Under the pieces are notes generated by a model that saw only the letters and a program-made list of their open reading frames with translations, was not told where the DNA came from and ran no database searches. DNA of 64,000 bases, taken from NCBI GenBank assembly GCA_963971405.1, contig OZ020489.1:40564510-40628509 (forward strand), in the 5' to 3' direction. Position 1 is the stretch's first letter. Each line of letters begins with the position of its first letter. This document shows, one piece after another, positions 32,402 through 43,385 of the stretch. This stretch comes from Psococerastis gibbosa (taxonomy: Eukaryota; Arthropoda; Insecta; Psocodea; Psocidae). Made by a program: the position numbers and the translations under genes.

Positions 32402-32575
32402 GTCAGGACATGTAGAGTAGTAGTATAGACTCCGACTTTCACCCGAAAGGTTGTTGGTTCGAGTCCCACACTTGCTACATTTTCTGGCTTTTCTAGTCGA
32501 GTGTAAGAAAGAGCTTTATAGCCATAACTGCGCTAGGTTGGCTTAGTAATAGAACATAACAAGTCAATATTTATT
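32402..32575 (+). mobile_element. SINE S1, copy 5, internally deleted
   Basis: The head is complete, with B-box 'ggttcgagtccc'. The body lacks about 30 bases between 'cattttctggc' and 'ttttctagtcgagtg' (the 'atgcttcggagggcatg' block is gone). The 3' end is 'caatatttatttatttt'. Confidence 0.85.
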
Positions 32576-32959
32576 TATTTTGTTATCTATTTATTTATTA
32601 TTACATGTATCTCTGGCAGTTTTATAAAATATAATATATCATATTATGACAATATTAATAGTAGTATGTATATACAGGTATCATATAATTTTTCTTTTAA
32701 TTTTAGTTCAGGGGCAAGGAAATTTGTTATTGGAATACCTAGGGCGACCTTACATTTATTTCTTATTATTATTATTTCAGTACAACTTTACTTACACTGC
32801 GGGAACAATAATAATTGAAAAATATACCGCCAATATTTATTGCAACTCGTGGCGCATGCGTGTACTACAGTCGTAACGCAGTTCAACTTTTAAAAAAATG
32901 GACTCCCCCCCCCTGAAATCAAAACCTGGGCACGGCCTTGCGCAGTTGTTACTTGTAAG
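32576..32959. other. Gene-free stretch with an hAT-MITE end
   Basis: At 32926-32940 the right terminus CTGGGCACGGCCTTG of the 10412-10579 MITE family occurs after a poly-C run, with no matching left end. It sits only about 20 bp from the next hAT MITE. No gene is supported. Confidence 0.45.
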
Positions 32960-33539
32960 CAGTGGCAGACAGAGCTTTTCATTTTGGGGAGGGTTATCCC
33001 TCAAAATGCCGCCTCAGGTATAACAGAGAATAAAAACAATACGGTATTTGATTTAAGTAACTGATTTAGTTTTTCGGAACAAACCGGCCGCCATACTAAG
33101 TTGGATCCAGCGGACCAGAGCAGGTTCAAAGCTGCAGATAACTTGGTCGTGTGCACAGTGCCGGTAGGGAAACATGGTAGGACTTGTCCTGGTCACCTCC
33201 GAACTAATCGTGTGACTTCACTGTGTTTCCCAAGTGGTTCGGAATCCACTATAACCAGGAGGTCCCCTGTCCTATGGGCTGGCGTAGGACAGTCAAGTCG
33301 GGGTCGCTCTATGGGCCCAAATATGAGGCCTTAATTCGTTATTAACCCGACGAATACTACTACCACTACTTTTCGGAACAATATATTCTGGTTAGTACAT
33401 ACGAAACGAAACCATTTAAAGAAGTATTTCAATAACACTTTCCATATTTCATGTTTTTTAAAGTTATTAAAATGTTAGAGGGTGTCATGACCCCCGTGAT
33501 TCCCCCCCCCCCCTCTGTGTCCGCCACTGCTTGTAAGGA
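32960..33539. mobile_element. hAT-type non-autonomous element (cttgtaag duplication) containing a P insertion
   Basis: Ends CAGTGGCAGACAGAG on the left and CTGTGTCCGCCACTG on the right are near complements. Perfect 8-bp duplications cttgtaag lie at 32952-32959 and 33540-33547. SINE-like P copy 2 sits inside with its own 12-bp duplication. Removing it leaves an element of about 281 bp. A poly-C run lies at 33502-33514. There is no coding capacity. Confidence 0.9.
33083..33369 (+). mobile_element. SINE-like retroposon P, copy 2
   Basis: 287 bp with the 12-bp direct repeat ttttcggaacaa at 33071-33082 and 33370-33381. It begins 'accggccgccatact' and ends 'actactaccactac'. It is very similar to copy 1 (18607) over its whole length, which suggests recent spread. 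Its open frame of 77 residues is not maintained as a gene. Confidence 0.9.
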
Positions 33540-33547
33540 ATAAAAGC

Positions 33548-34435
33548 AATGGCAAACTGCCCTTAGACGGTCACTGGGCAACCCGTTGTCCAATGATCGC
33601 AGTTTGCCACACACCACCAACTACTACCATACACACACAACACAGACAACAACACCGGCAACTACAAACCAGAAAGCGCGTTTACCCACACGGGTCTGCG
33701 CTTTAAAAAATATAAAAAAAAAGCAATGTGGTGTGTTTATGACTGTCTCATTTATTTATTAAATTGTAAAAACTCGTACCTTTATACTTACTCATTTACA
33801 TGCCTATGATATCTCCATCTCATAATGAAAGAGGGAACCCATGGACCCCCTCCCTGGTCGCCTATGATTGATTGATTCGTTATTTTTATATGCTTTCTAC
33901 CCAAGACAAGCCGTACGGTTAACGCTATAAAACTATAATAAACTTTAGTGAAGAAATATAAAACTTTACTGCATTATTATACCTTTGGACCTGCCTTATT
34001 GGTATACAGTACCTACTGTATTTAAAACTGGCTCAAACTTCAGTTTACGTTTCTTAGTTTCTACTGATTTCAAAATGTTTTGAAACATACTCATACAGAA
34101 AGATAATAGTCGTAGCCGTTTTGTGATATTCTAAGGTTATTCAAGAGACAATTGGAGGGAGAAAAGCATTATAAGTGTAAAAATCAAATATTTCACGAAA
34201 TAGAAACAGAAGATGTTCTTTTGAACATTTTTATATACATGATTCCTTACACAGATTAGCCACAATTGTTGAATTTGATTTGTAAAAAAACCTATTGCCG
34301 TAGTAGCCTCGAGGAAGGAGTTCAAGAACTTTGGCCAATAGGTTAATGGACAATATTTGAAAACTGAACCTATTTTAATGCATTGGTTAATTAATTTAAC
34401 CGCTTTAAAATTATAATTTCACTTTCAGACTAGCA
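33548..34435. other. Gene-free stretch
   Basis: A small inverted repeat 'ggcaaactgc'/'gcagtttgcc' lies at about 33551-33608. A possible stem 'aaagcgc'/'gcgcttt' lies at 33674-33704. A minus-strand frame of 62 residues at 34137-34325 is unrecognised. No gene is supported. Confidence 0.4.
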
Positions 34436-34785
34436 TTACACAAGGTGCCCCAAGGGAGAAGACGAGTGGGACACTCACGGATGCGATGGCTGGACGACGT
34501 CGAGGTGGATCAGCAGTCTGATCGAGGCGTTTATAATACCGGGGTTAAATAAATACCCTAGGATTATAACTGTAAACAAACAAATTTCGAATAGCACTTT
34601 CCATTATAAAATTATCATGTTTACCAGTGGATTAAATAAATATCGGTATTATAAACGCCCCGATCAGGCTGACCCTTGGTGTCGATGACTGGCGAAGGAA
34701 AGCACAGGACCGCGCAGGCAGGCGCAGTGTGGCAGACCAGGCCAAGGCCCTTCACGGGTCGCACCGCCAAGGAGTAAATTAGTAA
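34436..34785 (+). pseudogene. LINE C-terminal tail interrupted by an M2 MITE
   Basis: The left part reads 'KVPQGRRRVGHSRMRWLDDVEVD' (34440-34510) and the right part 'LGVDDWRRKAQDRAGRRSV' then 'QAKALHGS' (34672-34770). Together they match the LINE tail pattern 'RPRxRWLDDVExDLxxLGVDDWRRKAQDRxxWRxVVxQAKxLHG'. The MITE at 34511-34671 separates them. The rest of the LINE is missing. Confidence 0.75.
34511..34671. mobile_element. Palindromic MITE family M2, copy d, inside a LINE tail
   Basis: Left end 'gcagtctgatcgaggcg' and right end 'cgccccgatcaggctg' are near complements, and the core 'gaatagcactttccattat' is shared. It is the reverse orientation of copy c (31187) with high identity. The LINE frame on both sides marks the insertion point, though the exact target duplication is ambiguous because the MITE ends resemble the site. 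Confidence 0.85.
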
Positions 34786-35814
34786 ATAAAGACTTATAAT
34801 GGGCCCACAGATATTCAAAGTTAAGAAATTCAAACCATAAATTATGACACATTGATCGAGGTCTGAGCCCAACTTAACAAAGTTCCTGAACGAGTCTGAC
34901 CTTCTCCTTACGTCCAGGTCTTGGAAGAGTCTTCTTGAACTCAAGAAAAACCTACCAGCAGCAGAAAGGTCAACATGATACGTGTTAATTTTCCACTTTT
35001 CCAGCACTCTGCCGAAGCATTAAAAGGACTGTGAGATAATTAGACCTTTAATTAGTGGTGAATTATTCAGTACATGATGTCAGCCTTCCCGGAAAACAAC
35101 TTTTACAAGTGGAAGGGGCGCAGAAGAGGGCAAAAGGTTCAGTGAGGGGGGGGGGGTTCTTCTTAGTTGATGGGAAAGACGTGCGGTGTTTGTTAGAAAT
35201 TAGTTTTCGAGCATGTGTTAACAAAGTATTGTCTAACAAAATCAAAGTTAAGCTCTTGTTTCCGACAAGGTATTTTAGTAGAAACTTCATATTTCTACCC
35301 CTTTCATCTATTAATAATGTACTTAAAAGGTAAATATTTCTGATTTTAACACAAATTTCTTGAAAATGTGTGTAATTGAAGAGAGTCGTAGAATCTAGGA
35401 TGATAGGCTGTGCTCGCTTTGAAAGTATAGGCACTTCCAAACGTATCGCCGACAATCTGCGGTCCACATCTTCAGTGGAACTGCGTAGACTGTATCTCGC
35501 AGGCTCAGCAGCAACTGTTGGGGTAAGGGGATGTGCACTGATATTTATACCAAGCTGCAGAGTGGTGGGGGTGGAGGCGGAGTCTTCCTTGCACCTGCTT
35601 GCCTCCCTACTACCTCAATCTGATTTCCGGATGACGCCATTTTCTTTGCTGTAGTCTTGTTTAAGACAAGACACCAGTAAGTAAGCTTTCACAACGATCA
35701 CGGCCTACAATTCCGAATAAAACTGCTTCGTCACGTCACGTCAAGCCTTTGTCATTATAATGTATAATATTCTGTTGCTATGAAATATATTTGTTTTCGT
35801 CTTCTTCTACTTCT
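34786..35814. other. Gene-free stretch
   Basis: Minus-strand frames of up to 134 residues (35063-35467) have no recognised motif and overlap plus-strand frames. At 34850-34990 a proline-poor frame includes 'RSDSFRNFVKLGSDLDQC', which I cannot place. The rest is unassigned. Confidence 0.35.
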
Positions 35815-36060
35815 CTTAACACCTCTTCTATCGAAGATTGGCGATCATCATGGCAATTGTAGTCATTATACTAGGGGAGAATAATGCAGTTGTTTCCCCA
35901 TGCCTTCTGCATCCCTATGCCGTTGACTCTTCATTGAGTTCCTCCGCCTTCGGGGCCAGTTTCCCAACCCCAGGACAAAAGAGTGCCCTGAGCAGAAAAG
36001 ACTGTGTTTTTTGTTCAGTCGCCACAGCGCGCTTTTTTTTCATCACGACATTGAATATAT
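35815..36060 (+). repeat. Dispersed repeat Q, uninterrupted front half
   Basis: Contains 'acctcttctatcgaagattggcg', 'cctatgccgttgactcttc', the empty P-insertion site 'gttcctccgccttcgggg' at 35937-35954, then 'cccaaccccaggacaaaag'. It is the reference for the split copy at 18420-19460. It ends near the AT palindrome 'aacactagtgtt' (36062-36103). Confidence 0.75.
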
Positions 36061-37191
36061 AACACTAGTGTTATAACACTAAACACTAGTGTTATACATT
36101 CAATGACCACGAGTAGGTACAGATTAGGGATTTTCACCTCAACAAAATATATATATATTTTATATTTATATTAAAAGCTGTCCCTTAAGAGTTTCAGAGA
36201 AAATATCAATCATACAGCCATAAAGTAGAGAAAATGTTTCTCTACATTTTGATACATAGTATAGCTGGCTGTACGAACAATATTTACTGTAAAATTTGAT
36301 TCGCTAGACAATCCCTCTTACATTTTAAATAAACCTAACAGTAACGAACCTACGGAATAATAAAACAGAGACAATAGAGTGAGGGGGGGGGGGCTACAAC
36401 TCAATACGGAGGGAAAAGAGGCCTGGGCAAGGAGAAAAGGGGGGGGGGGGGAATTTTCATTTTACGAAACCATGCATTATTTATTAAATTACGTATTCCA
36501 CGGCAGTGCAGATACTTCTGTAGTTTTTTTAGCTGCAAAACGTCTAACTATAAAAATATAGAGCCCGCCTGTTTTATAGACTTTCAGTATATCTATATTG
36601 TGTATAAGGCTGCTGAATCATTAAAAAAATTGAAACCCCCGTCTTCAATATTAACAAAACAACAAAATAATAACAATAGAAGACAAGTAAACAGCTGTAG
36701 TAAGTCAAGTATAGGTAGGCCTATTTTTATTACAAAAGTTTTTCCTATTCTAAACTGTCCATGAGATCAGAGTTATTCATTGGTGTATAACATTTTAATG
36801 CCCTCCCATTGATATGCCGAAGTTCTGGAAGTCCATATATCATAAAAAAGGAAATATCTATGTTTTTGACATTTGATACTTTGTAAAGTCGATTTATAAC
36901 AATATACAGTTGTATACAATGCTACTATACGTGCGAAAAAAAAAATTAAACATGAGTATACCTATTTTATTGTAGTCTAGCTAGCAAACTTTTACTGATT
37001 ATTTCGTTGTGTTAACTGATGTAGGCCACACTCAGGCATCCCATTGGCGTGATTTTTATAAATTGTTGTTATATTGTATATTGTCTCATTGTATCGTAAT
37101 AAAATATATTCATTCATTCATTCATTCACCTCTATTGGCTCTGTACCCCACTACAGATAAAAAGAAAGCAGGGAGAAAATTGTACTCTAAC
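36061..37191. other. Gene-free stretch with a LINE-like 3' tail
   Basis: At about 37010-37129 the text 'catcccattggcgtgattttt' ... 'aataaaatatattcattcattcattcattcac' ends in an (ATTC)n run, like the LINE 3' tail at 1188-1204 but on the plus strand. G runs lie at 36381-36392 and 36440-36451. No gene is supported. Confidence 0.45.
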
Positions 37192-37199
37192 ACTGTAAC

Positions 37200-37459
37200 C
37201 ATGGGCGCCGGCTCCATAAGGCTTGGTATGGAACGGGCCATGCCAATATTCAGGTTGGTATGACTGAGCCATATTTTAGTGTATTTGGATAATTTTTTTA
37301 TTTTTATTTATTATTTATTTTTATTGAAATGATAGCTACAGAGTGAAGCCATATATTTATTGGGCGAGGGGGGGGGAGGGGGAAATTGACTCCTTCCCCC
37401 GAAGATTTCCTCGGGCAATGTTGGGCCATACCAATAATTTTTACAACTCGGCGCCCATG
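37200..37459. mobile_element. hAT-type MITE with perfect 8-bp duplication (actgtaac)
   Basis: The left end CATGGGCGCCGGCTC and right end ACTCGGCGCCCATG are near complements. Flanks actgtaac lie at 37192-37199 and 37460-37467. 260 bp, with a G run at 37366-37384, non-coding. Confidence 0.87.
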
Positions 37460-37867
37460 ACTGTAACAGCTTGCAGCCATTTTTATGCATGTACAACACT
37501 AATGTAATGCCCCAAACTTCTCATTTCTCCGGCGGTCTTTCTTCTCTGTGAACTTTCGGTTTCACTGGCAGTCTTCTTCTTTGTATCTCTTTTTTGACTA
37601 TGTGGTTTTCATCTCTACGTAGTACGTGTCCCCACCAGTTCAGCCCCTGTTCTCTAAGTTTCGCCTGTTTATACCTTTAGGCTTAGATATAATGAAAGTT
37701 CGGATTGTCGCCCAGTGCAAAATCCTTAACATAGGTTCGGCCTCTTTTGGCTGGTAACTGTCATAGCAGCAATGGAATAGACTGATAAATGATGGGAGAG
37801 AGCTGCAGTTTATAGGAAAGCCGTATCATTGCAGTGAGATTCAAGAATTGCCGTCACTAACAGGACT
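37460..37867. other. Gene-free stretch
   Basis: Begins with the MITE's right duplication. The text 'gtgtccccaccagttcagcccctg' resembles nothing I recognise. No gene is supported. Confidence 0.35.
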
Positions 37868-38424
37868 AAATAAATATACTAAATAAGGACTTTTTTTGTT
37901 ATATTACTAAGCCAACCTAGCGGAGTTAGGGCTATAAAGCCCTCTCTTACACTCAACTAGAAAGGCCCGGGACCGCCTGCTTTACATGCCCTCCGAAGCA
38001 TGGCCAGAAAATGTAGGAAGTGCAGGACTCGAACCAACAACCTTTTGGCCACTTCAACAAACACATGCATAGGGTTGGCGTGAAAAACGACAGTAGATGC
38101 AGACTGTGTGAAGTTGAAGAAGAAACAGCTGAACACATTCTCTTTGAATGTGAAGCGCTGGGACAAACTCGATACCAAACTCTTGGCCACCCTAGGTCTG
38201 AAGAGGAAACCATCCGATCTAATCCCATCACAAAAACACTAGAATTTATCAAAAAGACTGGTGTTATAAGATGGGCGTAGACGGCAAAGGTGGAAGCAAA
38301 AGACCTTCTAGGTCGACGCTTATAGGAACTCAAATGAGTAGGCCCCACGAAGGAAAAAAAAAAAAAAAAAACAACAACCTTTCGGGTGAAAGTCAGAGTC
38401 CGTACCACTACGCTATATGTCCTG
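37868..38424 (-). mobile_element. SINE S1, copy 6, split by a LINE insertion
   Basis: Minus-strand S1 in two parts. The body and tail lie at 37868-38045 and the tRNA-like head at 38372-38424. The split falls in the B-box neighbourhood ('gaaccaacaacctttcggg'). The 11-bp repeat caacaaccttt occurs on both sides of the insert. Confidence 0.9.
38046..38371 (+). mobile_element. 5'-truncated LINE with poly-A tail inside SINE S1
   Basis: The insert is bounded by caacaaccttt at 38035-38045 and 38372-38382. It codes for the last about 78 residues of a LINE ORF2: 'HFNKHMHRVGV' then a CCHC motif, 'CRLCEVEEETAEHILFEC' (C-x2-C-x8-H-x4-C), then 'ITKTLEFIKKTGV' and a stop at 38280. A short 3' UTR follows and a run of 18 A (38354-38371). 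The CCHC motif after the reverse transcriptase is typical of Jockey/R1/I-type LINEs. Its poly-A tail differs from the GAA tails of the other LINE ends in the window, so at least two LINE lineages are present. Confidence 0.9.
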
Positions 38425-39752
38425 GCCTTATGACCCTTACTCCGCTAGGGTGGTCTCAGCTAAAAATATAGTAATTATTTATTTATTTATCAACTGTTGT
38501 TAATCTGTTAAAATTATGTCATATACTCATAACTAAGAACTCATAAACTTGGAAAGCAAAATGTCCACACTGGCAAAGCATTATCATCAAGTCAAAATTG
38601 CTGAATTATACAAATGACAGTACAAAAATGATTTTATCAGAATCTCTGGTGGCGCTTGACTCTGTTACTTCAGCAATGTAGGTTTATAGGGGGGGGGGGA
38701 GCTCTTTCATTGCGGTGGGTTAGGGGGTATAGGGGAAGCCCCCTGCCCATAGGGAAATTTCTCACTTTATTCCGCTACCTTTCATAGCTTACTGCTCATT
38801 TGCAGATGGAAGGTGTGACTGTAACTGCTGACGATTTTCAGTTAAAAGGGCAAAGGTCAGGTCTCGTTATGAAAGGTTATAGTGTGATATATGTACCCAT
38901 GTTTTCATTGTTTTCATTAAAATTAAGAGGATTGTTAAAGCATATGTGAAACCGATAATACACTATATTGTATATACTGTAATGGTGATGACAATGGATT
39001 TCCCCCCCCCCCCTATATCTTGTATCCTTCTTTTTTACTACTCCTCTGTTTCCTTCTTCTCTATTTAATTTTAATTAAGTTATAATAGTTCACAATGTGT
39101 TTTTTTTTCTGGTTTTTAAGGTTAGCATGAAAACAAGACTTTATAGTCTTATTGTTCGCCTTTTGTTTTGTTTACAATAAAGTCGCATTTTCATTTCATT
39201 CATTTCACTATATTTTATTACTTGTCGCTGATATGAGTGTTTTGTTGGTTAGGACTTTATTAATTAATTTATTCATTAATAAAATTCGAAGCATTTATAT
39301 ATATATAGGAGATGAGGTGATTAGTTGACTCCTGGTGTTCTATAGTACTGTATGTAATATTTACTGAATTTCAAAATGTACAAAGGACTGGCAAGCTTGT
39401 ATATCCGTTTTCGGGCTACTACGCTTTAATATTAATATACCAACATTTTATATACTATATACATATATAATTATATGATATTACTATGCTTAAATATTCA
39501 TATCTCGGGATGGTTTTATTTATTTTGGGTTAAGTAACTTTTAGGGGGTTCCACCCTACGAAAATCAAAAAAAAATGCAATAAAATGTTAATTCTCAAAA
39601 TTAAAAATATTTCTTACAACTTTATCCAATAGGTCACTTGCTCCTTGATAGTGTGGCTGCGGGAGCGGAAAAATAAAAAGTACTCATGACAAATAACAAA
39701 AAAAAAATCGGAATTTCTAACTATACAGGTATGTCTTAAGTGTTAAATAATT
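38425..39752. other. Gene-free stretch
   Basis: G runs lie at 38689-38699 and C runs at 39002-39012. At 39110-39212 the text 'ataaagtcgcattttcatttcattcatttcac' resembles a LINE 3' end. Near 39640 the phrase 'ggtcacttgctccttgatagt' is a decayed family F fragment. No gene is supported. Confidence 0.4.
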
Positions 39753-40045
39753 CAGGGGCGTAAAGTTGGGGGCGGGGGGCACGGTCCAACTTGCCACCCC
39801 CCCCCCCCCAGCCTCGAGCATTGTAAGACGTGGTTCATACTTCATTGCCCCTTTACAGCAATATGAATATAAGGATTCCTTTTTTAGCTTAGTAAAATCT
39901 ATAGCTATGCTTTAAAACTATTAAAATGCGTTAAACCCTACGATTTTGCTCTTATATTTTCAATTTTTCCTTAAATCCTGCCTGATGCCGTCATAAGGTC
40001 TATTTAGTTTTGCCCTCGCCATCACTCTAAAACTTTACGCCTCTG
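39753..40045. mobile_element. hAT-like MITE, CAGGGGCGTAAAGTT ends
   Basis: Left end CAGGGGCGTAAAGTT and right end AACTTTACGCCTCTG are complements with one difference. The interior has C and G runs and 'aaaatgcgttaaaccctacg', related to the 9-kb array phrase. A direct repeat 'ttaaata' lies near both ends but is out of register by two bases on the left, so the 8-bp duplication is not proven. Confidence 0.7.
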
Positions 40046-40982
40046 TTAAATATAGTAAAAATCCGAACCCAAGAAAAGTATTGGCTTTAAAATATATAAA
40101 TAAATTATTTTAAAGAAATTATGGATGCCCAAATTTATTGCATACCTTGCCATTATTACTGTGTTGTATTATAGAGGCCTGGACGTAGACTATGCAGTCG
40201 TCCCATCGAATAATTAGTGCTTTGGGACAGGTAAAGTCGAGGCAACCAAAATTTAGCCATAGGACAATTGTTTACCATGGAACTATCACTGTTCCTTTTT
40301 TAATTAATTAATTCATAGGCGCGGGGATTCTTTCGAGTATTTGCGCCGGTCGGTGCGTGTGTGCAGAGGTGTTGACTTATTCGGTTACTGTTTCTATCCT
40401 AATCGATAAACATAAAATCATGTCCGGGTTCACTCGTACCGGTTCTTTTATGTTGCAATCAAAGATGTAAAATAGAATGATTTTGATGTTCCATGCCTGG
40501 ATCTTTCTTGACAGCGTCATCTTCGGCCCATCTATTGTATTTTATTTATTTGTTTGTTTTTATTTATTTATGAACGTATAACAAGGACCATAGTATGCTT
40601 TTAATTGTGTAAATTAAAAAAAAAATTTAATAGAAACTTGTAAGTGTAACTTTGCCAATGCATTGCTTAACAAGGACAATAGTCCGCTTTTTCTTGTTTT
40701 TCCATGTTACATAGAATTTGTTAATATTTACATAAATTAGGTTTGATGTACCACCCTCCCACGCTTCGGCTTGAGGGGGCACAGCTTGTAATTTTAGGTT
40801 CAGCTTTATTTTGTTGAGAAATATACGGTTTTCTATCTATCTATCTATCTATTTCTATCTCTTCTCCTGTGTCCTGAGTCCTCAATCTCCTTGTACTATC
40901 ATCTAATTCGATAGATTGTGAGTGTCCCTACCATAAAACAAACATTAACGGGCTATGAATGCCTTGAGTGCAGTACTGCACA
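40046..40982. other. Gene-free stretch with a family F edge
   Basis: At 40235-40290 ('ggcaaccaaaatttagccataggacaattgtttaccatgg') and 40425-40450 ('gggttcactcgtaccggttctttta') the outer end of family F occurs in pieces. A (CTAT)n microsatellite lies at 40833-40852. No gene is supported. Confidence 0.45.
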
Positions 40983-40985
40983 TAA

Positions 40986-41363
40986 GGCGCCCATTCCATT
41001 GACCGGCTAGGGCTATTTCCGAAAACAAAGACGTGGTAGCAGACATTCAAGACATATGTTGCGTTCCACCGATCTCGCATTGCAGAATGCAAATGACATT
41101 GACGGAAATTAGAATTTTTCTTTTTATAGAAACCTATTAAAATGTTTGTACTTAACATATGACGCCATTTTTTAATTTTAGTTTGTTTGTTTGTGATTTT
41201 ACTGTATGATCATTGATCAATTTTAACTATGGCATAGAGGAAAATAAACATTTCCGTCAATTCTGCAATGCGAGGTCGGTGGAAACGCCACCTAAGTCTT
41301 GAATGTCTGCTACCACGTCACCGTTTTTGGAAATAGCCCTAGCCGGTCAATGGAATGTGCACC
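40986..41363. mobile_element. Nested Harbinger-like MITE with TAA duplication
   Basis: Flanked by TAA at 40983-40985 and 41364-41366. The outer arms contain 'ccggctagggctatttcc' and its complement. The inner module has 'ctcgcattgcagaatgcaaatgac' on the left and the matching right arm, with the shared 'atgatcattgatcaa' centre. It is somewhat decayed relative to the copy at 61273. Confidence 0.8.
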
Positions 41364-42212
41364 TAAACATGCCTTTCGAACTCCCCAAGTGGCATACAAA
41401 TGTAAATTTTGTGGGTTAGTGAGATTTCAAAATTTCAAGTTGACATTTGGAAATAAGCAGCTGATTGAGTAAGCAGCCGTTTGCTTCTTCTCTCCCGTAG
41501 ATGCAGTGTTGATAAATAAAATGCAGAAATAAAATAAAAGGCCGTACACAGGGAGGGCCATTCCGCTGTGGCGTAGCCAGATTTTTTTTTTTTTTTTTTT
41601 TGGGGGGGGGGGTCCTGTTGTCATGCAACATCAATATACAATATAAATTATACAATATGAATTAAATTGTTTGTAGCGATGTAATCCTTTTGTTAAAAAA
41701 AAAATTATTGACGAGAGCCGAAAGGGATTTTTGCACTATTTTGTCCAATTTTGTCACATTTTATGTATCAAGTTATGGAGGAACACTTCTTTTACTTTAT
41801 GACATGAAGATTTGTTACGAAATTTGAATTCTTGCAACAAAAAAAGGGGAAAGTGGGCTCTATTTCATTTTAGAAATGCTTTCTAATTAAATGGTTCATT
41901 CTTCTACTACAGTACTACCCTGCAAACGCCTAATGTTGCCAGCGAAAGCCTGGGAAAAGGCAAAACAATCTTTTTTTTACAAAATTTACAAAAGGCCCAA
42001 AATTTGTCCGAATGGAAAAATAAAGACCATTTTTCTTTCTTTAATTTTCTTTCTTTTTTTCAAATTTTATCCCGGGAAGTAGGCCTATCTCCTAACCCCC
42101 ACCCCTCCGCTTTATTTGACTGTAAACATGATTTTATTGTATTTTTAACCATTATTGCATGTACAGTATATGTAAAAGTCACACACGGGTGTCACCTTGA
42201 GGCAGATCACAG
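41364..42212. other. Gene-free stretch
   Basis: At 41570-41612 the phrase 'tgtggcgtagccagatt' is followed by 21 T and 11 G, possibly the left end of another poly-G MITE; no matching right end was seen. The rest is unassigned AT-rich DNA. Confidence 0.4.
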
Positions 42213-42544
42213 GGTTCTCAAACTTTCATTTGCCGTGGACCCCCTTGAAAAGTGCTATAACTCTGCGGACCCCATTCCCTTTTAGTCTAAACCCCCCAAT
42301 GCAAAAAAAAAAATATGGAAACATCAACAACAGGTCTTGAAATAAAAAAATTATCGTCGGCTCAGCTAACATTGAAAAGTTACTGGTGAGGAGCATAAAA
42401 ATAAAATTAAAAATTAATATTACGTAACTAAGTAATGTAATTCTATCTAGTGTTAAAAATGGTACAGGGACTGCGCCACGGATCCCTTGGCTGGTGCTCG
42501 CGGACTCCCAGGGGTCTGCGGACTACACTTTGAACTCTTGAACC
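42213..42544. mobile_element. hAT-like MITE of the 'GGTTCTCAAACTTT' type
   Basis: The left end reads 'gggttctcaaactttcatttg' then 'ccgtggacccc'. The right end reads 'aggggtctgcggactacactttgaac'. These are the imperfect complements known from widespread hAT MITEs with ends like CAGTGGTTCTCAAACTTT. The right terminus is decayed ('tgaactcttgaacctctg') and no clear duplication remains, so this is an old copy. Confidence 0.65.
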
Positions 42545-43385
42545 TCTGCGGTATTAAGAGAAGCATTGTATTATTTTAATCAGGCAATATACTATTGATG
42601 GCTACACTATAAAATAACAGTTCAATGTTGTACTACTATTGTACTGGTAATGTTAAGGTCATGTGACATAAATTAGAGTCTCAAAGTACCTTTAACAAGT
42701 AATTGCCGTAATAGTATTTTCTAATTACATTGGCTTTGTTACGCTGTTGCTGTTGAGCCTCCAAGATGCAATCATAGAAGTCTACGCAGTTCCACTGATG
42801 ATGTCTGCTGCAGATGTAGACGGAACGTAGCGACAAGTTACACTATAATTCCTGAAAACAGTGACTACCACTTCAAAGATTATAGGTTACCATATCCATA
42901 AAATTTTTCGAAACATGACATGTAAAGAAGCAATTAGGCCAGTTTACCACTTTGCCAAAATTAAGGGTGACCGGACACTATTATTTTACAGATTCTTCAG
43001 ATATTTCCCAATACCATCCCTTAAAAACAAAAAAACACCTACCTTTTAAAAAGTCACGAACCCCCTCCTGGCAAACCCCGAAAAGCACTGCTCACAGTCA
43101 AAAATCAGTGTACAGTCCACTGCGTTCAAAAAACAAAACTAAAGAACCACCGAAAATTAATTTCGCAACTTACGAAAGATAGATTGGCGGGTTGGGCACG
43201 GGCAATCAGGGAAAGACTAACGGCCCGCTCGCGGACGCGTCAGCGATGGTACTGAGCGCTTTGAACGCTGGACTCCTCACTTGATACCGCTCACTGTGCG
43301 CACAGCTTTTCATCTCCCTTGCATCTTGCACTTTACCCTTTCTTCTTGTCCCTGGTTACGTATCTACTTGAAGAAGATTTTTTAA
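42545..43385. other. Gene-free stretch
   Basis: At 42796-42835 a palindromic 'gatgatgtctgctgcagatg' is followed by 'tagacggaacg', a small structured motif resembling retroelement tails. No gene is supported. Confidence 0.35.

Noticed and set aside
32883-32940. Short hAT element with a 7-bp repeat (cgcagtt) on both sides
   Set aside because: Only the right terminus is present and the left edge has no inverted end, so the flanking match may be chance.
35063-35467. 134-residue minus-strand frame as a gene
   Set aside because: No motif, overlapping opposite frames and a poly-G run inside; not distinguishable from chance.
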